From assembly GCA_965220245.1 (NCBI GenBank), contig CBDCPI010000011.1, positions 372,001-436,000 on the forward strand: a DNA stretch of 64,000 nucleotides, read 5' to 3'. The notes under the pieces are model-generated. The model saw only the letters and a program-made list of their open reading frames with translations, was not told the DNA's origin and ran no database searches. Origin of the DNA: CBDCPI01 sp965220245. Lineage in GTDB: Bacteria > Chloroflexota > Dehalococcoidia > Lucifugimonadales > UBA3495. A program made the translations under genes and the position numbers. This document shows positions 43,946-50,807 of this stretch, one piece after another (within the stretch, counting starts at the first letter, position 1; each line of letters begins with the position of its first letter).

Positions 43946-44296
43946 TTGACTAATAAAGCCGAATTGTACTGGTGGCCCCGTTGATCGTCTTGCCGAAAAG
44001 TAAGGGAGTTGCTCTTACAAAATGGCGTTGAACTGGAGGAGCGGGACTTCTTCAAGGACGAATTTACCGAGGCGGAAATCCGGGGGCTGGCCGAGGGTGT
44101 GGGCTTGGAGCAGCTATTTGCCCGCCGCAGCCCCAGCTTGAAAAAGATGGGTCTGGCGGGCCAAGACCTTTCCGAAGCCGAGATGTTGGACCTGATGCTC
44201 AAGGAACCACGTCTGGTGCGCCGTCCCCTGATACGCATGGGAGACCGGCTCATAGTCGGGGCTAGCATCAAGGCGGTGGAGGCTGCTTTGGCATGA
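43946..44296 (+). CDS. Selenocysteine ArsC/Spx-like thioredoxin-fold protein
   Basis: A 116-residue protein if the TGA at 43982-43984 is selenocysteine. Reading: MTNKAELYWWPR-Sec-SSCRKVRE, then NGVELEERDFFKDEFTEAEI. ArsC/Spx/YffB proteins have a CxxC at exactly this place (LYxxPxCxxCRKA), so Sec replaces the first, nucleophilic cysteine and Cys16 remains as partner. TTG 43946 follows GGAGG by four bases. The usual final segment (RRPLIRMGDRLIVGA) is intact. The frame from 44009 alone would lack the active site. The stop overlaps the next gene as ATGA. Likely a thiol- or selenol-dependent reductase; arsenate as substrate is not established. Confidence 0.9.
43992..44026 (+). promoter_or_regulatory. 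Candidate SECIS hairpin of ArsC-like gene
   Basis: Inner stem GTAAGGG with CTCTTAC (one G-T pair) around the loop AGTTG. An outer GCC/GGC stem is separated by an A-rich internal loop. The apical loop begins 22 nt after the TGA and has G in its second position, as expected for a bacterial SECIS. Confidence 0.6.
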
Positions 44297-44730
44297 AGAT
44301 ATTCTTCGACGTTGACTACACCATCTTGGGGCTGGACGATAGCCTTCGGCCCGGCACCAAGGAGACCCTGGAGAAACTAATCAGTGACAACCACGAGATC
44401 TATATCTGGTCGGGGATGGGAGAGCGATGGGAAGTGGTCGAAAAGCACGAGTTGACCCCTTTGGTCAGCGGTGTCTACGAGAAACCGACGCACCATTTCC
44501 ACGAGCGGCTGGAGGAGTTGGGAGTACCCTTCGAGCCGGAGTTTGTGATCGACGATTACCCCGAGGTGGTCGCTGCCTTCGGGGGTGTTTGGGTCCCTCC
44601 ATACTTCTTCAAGCGCAGCTTCGACGAAGAGATGGCCCGCATCTACCGCATCGTTTGCGACTTCGTCCAAAGCGGCTCCTCGGAGGACAAGCAGTACCGG
44701 GCCAAGGGCACCAAAATCCCGCTGTTCTAG
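44293..44730 (+). CDS. HAD-like small phosphatase
   Basis: A 145-residue protein with the HAD nucleophile motif FDVDYTIL (Asp6, Asp8), motif II IWSGMG (Ser), and a late VIDDYPE acidic pair. This is the core HAD fold without a large cap domain, suggesting activity on a protein or nucleic-acid-linked phosphate, or on a small phosphate ester. It overlaps the ArsC-like selenoprotein by four bases and ends nine bases before mutL, so it is co-transcribed with both. A link to mismatch repair is only contextual. Confidence 0.75.
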   Translation: MKIFFDVDYTILGLDDSLRPGTKETLEKLISDNHEIYIWSGMGERWEVVEKHELTPLVSGVYEKPTHHFHERLEELGVPFEPEFVIDDYPEVVAAFGGVWVPPYFFKRSFDEEMARIYRIVCDFVQSGSSEDKQYRAKGTKIPLF

Positions 44731-44739
44731 GGGAGCGGT

Positions 44740-46500
44740 ATGCCGATTAAGGTACTCCCTCCCGGCCTGGCCTCAAAAATCGCCGCCGGCGAGGTCGTGG
44801 AACGCCCGGCGTCGGTGGTCAAAGAACTGGTCGAGAACTCCTTAGACGCCGGGGCCTCCCACATTGTGGCGGAAATAGCCGCTGGCGGGGTAGACCAACT
44901 GCGGGTGACCGATGACGGCCTGGGGATCCCGGCATCCGAGGTGGAACTGGCGTTCCAACGGCACGCCACCAGCAAGCTGGACCATGAGGACCAACTGGGA
45001 GCGGTGGCAACCCTGGGATTTCGCGGCGAGGCCCTGCCCAGCATCGCCGCCGCGTCCCACTTGACCATGACTACCCGGACCCGGGAGGCTGCCGGAGGGT
45101 ATCAAATAGTCTTGCACTGGGGTGAAGTAGTGCGCTCCGGCGCCCACGGTTGCGCCCCCGGAGCCACGGTGGAGGTGGCCGACCTGTTCGGCAACTTGCC
45201 AGCCAGACGCAAGTTCCTCAAGTCCAACTCCGCCGAAGCCGCCCGGGTGCAGGAACTGGTCTCCCGGTACTCCCTGGCTTATCCTTGGGTCCGCTTCCAA
45301 CTGGTGACCGACGGCCGCCCAACTCTTTCCACGCCGGGCAACGGTAAGCCTCGAGAAACTTTGCTGGCCCTCTACGGCGCCGAAGCGGCTTCCGCCATGC
45401 TGGAAGTGCAGGGCGAGAACCCGGAAACCGGCTCCACGTACCCCGGGTTACGGGTAGACGGATTCGTCAGTCCGCCCAACCTGCACCGGGGCAACCGGTC
45501 CTACATGACCTTTTTTGTGAACCGCCGTTGGGTCCAGAGCCGGATGTTGGCCTACTGTGTGGAGCAAGCCTACCACGGACTGTTGCCGGAGAAACGGTAC
45601 CCCTTGACGGCGGTCAACCTGACTTTGCCCTATGAGGATGTGGACGTGAATTCCCATCCTGCCAAGCGGGAAGTCCGGTTCCACCAAGAAGGTAAGGTGT
45701 TTTCGACGGTGCAGCGGGCTGTCCGGGCCGCTGTGGTCAGCGAATCGCCGGTGCCCCGCCTAGTGTCCAGTAGCCAGTGGTCAGCAACCGGCAGCCCGGC
45801 CACCGGCCACTCGTCACTAGCCACTTCATTCTTTGCCCCCAGCCCAGTGTCCAGTGGTCAGTGGCCAGCAACCGGCAGCTCGGCCACTGACCACTCGCCA
45901 CTAGCCACTGACCACCAGCCTCGGCCGGCCGCGCCCACCCTCAAGGTGGTTGGGCAGGTCAAGTTCACTTACATCGTCGCCGAGGGTCCCGAGGGCATGT
46001 TCTTGGTGGACCAGCACGCCGCCCACGAACGGGTGCTGTTTGACCGGATTGTTCTCCGGTCCGCTAGCAAGACGCCCGAAACCCAGCCGCTGCTGCAACC
46101 GGTAACCTTGGAACTGACCCCGAGCCAAGCCGAGCTGCTAAATAGCAACCTGGAAAATCTGGCGAGCTTTGGCTTTCAGGTGGAGGGCTTCGGAGGCGCC
46201 ACTTACTTGCTGCGGTCGGTGCCCTCGGCCATGACCACCCACGACCCGGGGCAATCGTTAATCGACGTGCTCGACACCGCCGCTTTCGAAGGTGTGGTGC
46301 GCCAGCAAGAGGACATCTTGGCGGCAACCATCGCTTGTCACAGCGCCATCCGGGCCGGAAGTCCCTTGGCTGAGGCCGAGATGCGGGGTTTGTTGGAGCA
46401 ATTGGAACTGGCGGACAACCCTCACACCTGTCCCCACGGACGCCCCACCATGCTCCACATCAGTTCCTACCAAGTGGAGCGGGAATTCGGCCGCCGTTAG
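44740..46500 (+). CDS. mutL: DNA mismatch repair protein MutL
   Basis: A 586-residue GHKL ATPase. N-terminal motifs are ENSLDAGA, DDGLGIP and GFRGEALPSI. The C-terminal dimerisation/endonuclease domain has DQHAAHERVLFD (the usual final Glu of the DQHAxxExxxxE metal motif is Asp here), ACHSAIRAG and CPHGRP. The linker (about residues 339-395) is encoded by two consecutive copies of the CAGTGG/CCACTG arm repeat, giving SSQWSATGSPATGHSSLATS and a similar second unit. This insertion keeps the frame. The ATG follows GGGGAGCGGT. Confidence 0.95.
   Translation: MPIKVLPPGLASKIAAGEVVERPASVVKELVENSLDAGASHIVAEIAAGGVDQLRVTDDGLGIPASEVELAFQRHATSKLDHEDQLGAVATLGFRGEALPSIAAASHLTMTTRTREAAGGYQIVLHWGEVVRSGAHGCAPGATVEVADLFGNLPARRKFLKSNSAEAARVQELVSRYSLAYPWVRFQLVTDGRPTLSTPGNGKPRETLLALYGAEAASAMLEVQGENPETGSTYPGLRVDGFVSPPNLHRGNRSYMTFFVNRRWVQSRMLAYCVEQAYHGLLPEKRYPLTAVNLTLPYEDVDVNSHPAKREVRFHQEGKVFSTVQRAVRAAVVSESPVPRLVSSSQWSATGSPATGHSSLATSFFAPSPVSSGQWPATGSSATDHSPLATDHQPRPAAPTLKVVGQVKFTYIVAEGPEGMFLVDQHAAHERVLFDRIVLRSASKTPETQPLLQPVTLELTPSQAELLNSNLENLASFGFQVEGFGGATYLLRSVPSAMTTHDPGQSLIDVLDTAAFEGVVRQQEDILAATIACHSAIRAGSPLAEAEMRGLLEQLELADNPHTCPHGRPTMLHISSYQVEREFGRR
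45758..45925. repeat. Two arm repeats inside mutL
   Basis: Left arm CTAGTGTCCAGTAGCCAGTGG, centre with GCAACCGGCAGC, right arm CCACTCGTCACTAGCCACT. After a short gap the same plan repeats (CCAGTGTCCAGTGGTCAGTGG to CCACTAGCCACTGACCACC). The total keeps the reading frame of mutL. The insert encodes the low-complexity linker between the ATPase and C-terminal domains. Confidence 0.8.
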
Positions 46501-46510
46501 TTGTTTGTAA

Positions 46511-47377
46511 TTAGACGGCCTGCCAATAGCGCCTGCCTTCCGCTCTCATCACTCGTCCGAAACCGGCGGTGTGGCAAATCCCGATGGCGGCGTTCTCCGC
46601 TTCGGCCCGGTCCACCATGCTCTCTCTAGTCTGGACTGCCAGAGCCGGGTCGGCGTCAAAGCTAAAGACCCACTCGGTCTCGGTTACTTGGGCCGGATTG
46701 TGGAAGACGTCACCCAAGATCAAGGCCCGCTCGCCCGACGAGACTACGGCTAGGCTGATGGAACCGGGGGTGTGTCCCGGCGTCGGTATGGCCGTGACCT
46801 CGCTGGTCAGGGCCCTTTCACCGGTCAAAAGGTCGATCATTCCCAATCGTTCCAGAGGGCCGATCGTCTCCTCCCAAAAGGGGAAGCCGAAGGTCTCCTC
46901 GTCCTTGGGGGCTTTGAACAGGTCCCAGTCCGCTTGGTGCGCCACGTACCTGGCATTGGGGAAGGTCGCGGCGGCCCCCCCGGTACTGGGCGTCAGGTTC
47001 CAGCCGACATGGTCCGGGTGCAAGTGGGATAGGAAAACGGTGTTCACATCGCCGGCTTGAAGGCCCGCCCCTTGAAGTTCCTCCAGCAAGCGACCGTCGT
47101 TGCCTCCGCCGAAGGTGGCGACAGTGCCCGGGTTAGAAGCGGTGCTGCCCAGTCCGGTGTCTACCAGGATGGTCTGGCCTTCAGAACGCACCAAGTAACA
47201 TTCGAAGTGCACCCGCAGGTTCTCGGACCCGTTGAACGCCTCGGGATACTGCTGCTGGTAGGGGGCCCACTGCTCCATCGAAACGTTGGGGAAGGTCTGA
47301 TTCAGCGGCAACGCCGCCTCGGCATCGTGCAGGACCAATATGTCCACATTACCTACGGTAAGCCTGCTCTGCGGCAT
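46511..47377 (-). CDS. MBL-fold metallo-hydrolase
   Basis: A 288-residue metallo-beta-lactamase superfamily protein with HLHPDHVGW (His/His/Asp/His site), a further His in ARYVAHQADW, TPGHTPGSIS and GDVFHNP, all metal-ligand regions of the family. The plan resembles quorum-quenching lactonases and related hydrolases (AttM-like), but many functions share it. ATG 47377 starts just before TVGNVDILVLHD. It converges with mutL, with 10 bp between stops. Substrate unknown. Confidence 0.85.
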   Translation of the reverse strand: MPQSRLTVGNVDILVLHDAEAALPLNQTFPNVSMEQWAPYQQQYPEAFNGSENLRVHFECYLVRSEGQTILVDTGLGSTASNPGTVATFGGGNDGRLLEELQGAGLQAGDVNTVFLSHLHPDHVGWNLTPSTGGAAATFPNARYVAHQADWDLFKAPKDEETFGFPFWEETIGPLERLGMIDLLTGERALTSEVTAIPTPGHTPGSISLAVVSSGERALILGDVFHNPAQVTETEWVFSFDADPALAVQTRESMVDRAEAENAAIGICHTAGFGRVMRAEGRRYWQAV

Positions 47378-47484
47378 GGTCGGCCTCCTTATAATGTCAG
47401 GTCCCCAACGGTTTCAGGCGCCCAACCTAGGGCGTGGAAGTAGTCGCAAACTTGCCCGGAGCCTTTCCCGCTCAGCTTAGAGCA

Positions 47485-47640
47485 TGTGTGATAAATCCCT
47501 TCTCCTTGGGGAGAAGGTTAGGCCTGTGCTGAGCTTGCCGAAGGGATGAGGGGAAATGCTGACAGTATCCAAACGCAGCCCAAAGCAGGAATCGCCCTCA
47601 CCCTAACCCTCTCCCGCCGGGAGAGGGAAATTGTCACACA
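47485..47640. mobile_element. Putative MITE with TGTGTGA ends
   Basis: A 156-bp non-coding segment with terminal inverted repeats (TGTGTGATAAATCCCTTCTC on the left; TGTGTGACAATTTCCCTCTC as the complement of the right end; about 16 of 20 identical). Inside are GGGGAGAAGG and CTCTCCCGCCGGGAGAGG palindromes. No matching direct flanks were seen, so transposition is not proven. Confidence 0.45.
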
Positions 47641-47645
47641 CCCTT

Positions 47646-47966
47646 TTAGCGGCGGCGCGGGTCTTGCCGGGGGTCTTGGGCCGGGTGAAAGATGGAATCC
47701 TCGCCGGGGAAACCGCCGGAAGATTCGGTACTTCCAAGGCCTTTCCCTGGCCGTAGAAAGGGCAACGCGGATACTGCCGCCAAGACCGCCGCGCCTAGCC
47801 CCAGCTTGGCCAGGAAGCTGCGGCGGGTCTCTCTTCCGCTCACCCTGAGCTTGTCGGGGTTCGACTCCGCTCTGCTCCGCTCACCCGGAGCGGTTACCCA
47901 CTCCCGCTCACCCTGAGCGCAGTCGAAGGGCCGGGCCTGCGATTTGTTGCTTAGTTCCTTCGGCAC
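47646..47966 (-). CDS. Small Tat-signal protein with repeat-derived N-terminus
   Basis: A 106-residue protein. Residues 50-75 form a twin-arginine signal (ETRRSFLAKLGLGAAVLAAV), followed by a short soluble tail ending DSIFHPAQDPRQDPRRR. Residues 12-46 (FDCAQGEREWVTAPGERSRA and on) are the translation of the CTTCGAC...GAGCGG hairpin repeat, so the repeat was inserted between the start codon and the signal, or the true start lies after it. It follows the FAD oxidoreductase by 65 bp in the same direction. The mature tail is only about 30 residues; function unknown. Confidence 0.55.
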   Translation of the reverse strand: MPKELSNKSQARPFDCAQGEREWVTAPGERSRAESNPDKLRVSGRETRRSFLAKLGLGAAVLAAVSALPFLRPGKGLGSTESSGGFPGEDSIFHPAQDPRQDPRRR

Positions 47967-48031
47967 GGTCTGCTCCTGTAGGGGTTCGGCTCCGCTCTGC
48001 TCCGCTCACCCTGAGCGGAGTCGAAGGGCCG

Positions 48032-49384
48032 CTAACAATTCTTACTCTTTAGACCCGGATTTGCAATACCCGCGTCATCCAAGACCATCTGGGCCACCCT
48101 TCGTCCCATGCGCACCGAGTAGTTGGTCCCTCGGTCCTCCGGGTAGATCTGAGTAGTGTTAGCCAGGTACAGGTCCTTGATGGGCGTGCGGTGGTCCGGG
48201 ATACGCTCTCCGTAATTGACCCCGATTATCGGCTGAGCCCCATCCACCTTGTGGTGGTGGTACTCCACCACCCAGGAAGGGTCGAAGTCCGGATTGATCT
48301 TCTTCAAGTGAGGAACGAACTCCTCAAATAGCTCATCGGCGCTCTTCCGGTACAGCTCGCTCTCCCGGCTGGGATAGTTGCTGATATAGACCACGTGGCG
48401 GCCACCGTAGAGGGATTTGTCGATCATATTCGTGTGCTCGATGAGGCCCACGAAGGGCAGGTCATTGTCGGCGATGTTCATCCAGTACCTAGAGGATAGA
48501 GGCCGGTCCAAGACCAGGACCACCAGCACCGCCGACAAGTAGCTGACCTCTTCCAGTTTCGCCCGGTAGTGGTCGGGCAACGATGGCGCCAACCGGGTGA
48601 ACACATAGGAAGGCGTGGTGGCGATGACCGCATCGTATTGCTTGACGGCTGAATCGTCTCCCGATAGAGCCACTTCCAGGCCAGTGGCCGCACCTTCTTC
48701 CACCACCACCCTTCTGACCAGCGAAGAAAGGTGGATGTCGCCCCCTTGCTCGGTAATTCGCTGGCCTAAGGTGTCGAACACCTCGCCGAAGCTGCCCATT
48801 GGATAACCCAAGCGCTCCTTTTGTAGTCCCTTCCCCCGGGAAGCCACCCGCAAGTAAATCTTGCCCCACAGCCAGGTCATGCTCACTTGGTCGTAGTAAT
48901 CGCCGAACTTCCCCCGCAGCAAGGGCTCCCAAATCACTTCGTAGGCAGCCCGCCCCATGCGCCGGACAATCCAGTCTTGGGCGGTAATGTTCTCGAACTT
49001 TTTCCAATTGGTGGTCTTTTGCAGGATGAAGGTCCAGAACCCCAGCCGCAAACGCTGGGCCAAGGACAGGGGTTTGAAGCGCAACAGGTCCATTGGAGTG
49101 CTGAAGTTCCAGATTTTGCCGCCGTGGAAGAGGCCCACCTTGGACTCCAGCCAAGCCAGCTTGGGCCCCAAACCCAGTTCTTCGATCAACTCGATTATGT
49201 CGACGTCGCTGACGAACAGGTGATGATAGCCCCGCTCCAACTGGCCGCCGCCCACGGGAAAGGTGGAGGCTTGGCCGCCCAGGAAAGGGGCCGCTTCAAA
49301 GACCTCGGCGTAGTGGCCCTGCTTGGTCAGTTCGTAGGCGGCGGCCAGCCCCGCCGCCCCCCCGCCGATGATGCCTACCCTCAA
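48032..49384 (-). CDS. FAD-dependent amine-oxidase-like oxidoreductase
   Basis: A 450-residue flavoprotein starting with the dinucleotide-binding MRVGIIGGGAAGLAAAYEL. It has a second conserved part around GYPMGSFGEVFDTL, and the C-terminal FAD segment LYLANTTQIYPEDRGTN. It resembles the NAD(P)/FAD oxidoreductases encoded near glycosyl transfer and lipid flippase genes (protoporphyrinogen-oxidase or UDP-galactopyranose-mutase-like). It overlaps the upstream flippase-like gene by four bases, so the two are translationally coupled and may modify or export a polyprenyl-linked sugar or lipid. Specific reaction unknown. Confidence 0.82.
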   Translation of the reverse strand: MRVGIIGGGAAGLAAAYELTKQGHYAEVFEAAPFLGGQASTFPVGGGQLERGYHHLFVSDVDIIELIEELGLGPKLAWLESKVGLFHGGKIWNFSTPMDLLRFKPLSLAQRLRLGFWTFILQKTTNWKKFENITAQDWIVRRMGRAAYEVIWEPLLRGKFGDYYDQVSMTWLWGKIYLRVASRGKGLQKERLGYPMGSFGEVFDTLGQRITEQGGDIHLSSLVRRVVVEEGAATGLEVALSGDDSAVKQYDAVIATTPSYVFTRLAPSLPDHYRAKLEEVSYLSAVLVVLVLDRPLSSRYWMNIADNDLPFVGLIEHTNMIDKSLYGGRHVVYISNYPSRESELYRKSADELFEEFVPHLKKINPDFDPSWVVEYHHHKVDGAQPIIGVNYGERIPDHRTPIKDLYLANTTQIYPEDRGTNYSVRMGRRVAQMVLDDAGIANPGLKSKNC

Positions 49385-50541
49385 GACAGGTCCTCTTTAG
49401 AGGTCCACGACGGCCCATCACCAGGGTATCCGCTGACCGGTTGTGGTATCGGGTCGGGATTCGACTCTGCTCTGCTCCGCTCATCCTGAGCGCAGTCGAA
49501 GGGCGGGGGAGCCTCCTCCCGGCTCAAACCCTTCAGGGAGAGGTTTTGCTTCCAGAGAAGCACCAACCCGGTTAGGTTGACCGGAAGCCACAACGCCACC
49601 AAGTGCAAGAACCCGACATAGGCTCCCGCCAAAGAACTGCCCATGCCCAGGGCGATTAGGGTCTGCTGGCCAACCACTTCGAAAGGTCCGATGCCGCCAA
49701 TGGAACTGGGCAGCGAGGTGGCCAGGTTGGAGGTGGCGGTTAGCAACATTGCCACCAAGACCAGCACTCCCAACGAGCCAAAGTAGGCTTCAATGCCGAA
49801 GGAGTAGCCAACCAGGAAATACATCGAACCCTCAAAGGCCCAAACAGGCATCGAAAAGAGAAAGAGGGCCAAGTGTTTGCCCGGCGAGTTCAAGACGCTG
49901 AGCCCCGCCACGAAGGTGTGCACCAACGCCCGGGCTCGGGGTCGAAAACGGACCGGCAGCAGTCCTAAGAGGCCGTCGAAGAATTGCATGAACCGGGGAA
50001 TCGTGGCCAGGCAGGTGAGGAAGACCAGTGCGGCGACAAACAAGGATACCACCAGCACCGCCAAGACCAGCCAGGTGGTCTTGGCGGTGGCGCTGCTACC
50101 GTCGAACTCTCCCATGAGGAGCAGCGCCGGCCCGGCTATGGCGGCCCAAGCCAGCAACGTGATGCCGTCGTAGACCCGCTCCACCGCGATAGTGGCCAGT
50201 GCCGAACTGCCGTTGATGGGTTCCCGTCTGGCTAGGTAATAGGCGCGGACCAACTCCCCCAAGCGCGCTGGCAACAGGTTGTTGGCCAAGTAGCCGATTA
50301 CCACCACCGGGTACAAACGGCCCACCGGCACCACCCTCAGGGGCCCCAACAGGTAGCGCCAGCGTACCGCTCTGAAATAGACCGCCACAAAGTAGAGGGC
50401 TATAGCCGGGGCAACGTACAGGTAGTTGGCGCTGGCTAGGGCGTCCTTGACTTTCGACAGGTCCACCTGATACAGCAGGACCAAGAGAAGCAGAACACTG
50501 ATGCCCAGCCCAAGCCAAAATTGCCAGTTGCGGGCTAGCAA
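49381..50541 (-). CDS. UPF0104/LPG synthetase-TM-like membrane protein
   Basis: A 386-residue protein with about eight membrane helices and the family's LLPARLGELVRAYYLARR segment after helix 3. Homologues are called lysylphosphatidylglycerol synthase transmembrane region or flippase-like domain proteins. The conserved SSIGGIGPFEVVGQQ loop is present. The C-terminal tail from about residue 345 (PPFDCAQDERSRAESNPD) comes from a hairpin repeat at 49460-49505 and is probably a late extension. The stop overlaps the FAD oxidoreductase start by four bases. Confidence 0.82.
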   Translation of the reverse strand: MLARNWQFWLGLGISVLLLLVLLYQVDLSKVKDALASANYLYVAPAIALYFVAVYFRAVRWRYLLGPLRVVPVGRLYPVVVIGYLANNLLPARLGELVRAYYLARREPINGSSALATIAVERVYDGITLLAWAAIAGPALLLMGEFDGSSATAKTTWLVLAVLVVSLFVAALVFLTCLATIPRFMQFFDGLLGLLPVRFRPRARALVHTFVAGLSVLNSPGKHLALFLFSMPVWAFEGSMYFLVGYSFGIEAYFGSLGVLVLVAMLLTATSNLATSLPSSIGGIGPFEVVGQQTLIALGMGSSLAGAYVGFLHLVALWLPVNLTGLVLLWKQNLSLKGLSREEAPPPFDCAQDERSRAESNPDPIPQPVSGYPGDGPSWTSKEDLS

Positions 50542-50636
50542 TGGCTTACTCTTAAAGAACTCACGTTAGAATCCAAGGTATGGGAGAAGCCAGTATACGG
50601 GAGCAGCCTGTGGAGCTACAAGGTAAAGCATCGCCC

Positions 50637-50800
50637 GTAACTGTTTAGACTTGCTGAGGCGAATTGACTGAGAGCCGCATCCGCAATGCCAGTGCTAATC
50701 CCCTAAGGACATTCTGCCGCCCAACCCGTCATTCCCACGCAGGCGGGAATGACGGGTTGGGTATTTTCATAACAATGACGTATCAAGTCTGAACAGTTAC
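50637..50800. mobile_element. IS66-derived MITE 3
   Basis: A 164-bp element bounded by GTAACTGTTTAGACTTGC and the complement of GTAACTGTTCAGACTTGA. From the left end inward it is nearly identical to MITE 1 (AGGCGAATTGA, GAGAGCC, CATCCGCAA, TGCTAATCCCCT). Flanks catcgccc and cgtagcct agree at 5 of 8 positions. It sits eight bases from the end of the TIGR03663-like gene. Confidence 0.75.
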
Positions 50801-50807
50801 CGTAGCC

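Noticed and set aside
45758..45925. CRISPR array reading of the CAGTGG/CCACTG units
   Set aside because: Units are about 10 bp, imperfect, without spacers of constant length, and the halves are complementary; no cas genes are present.
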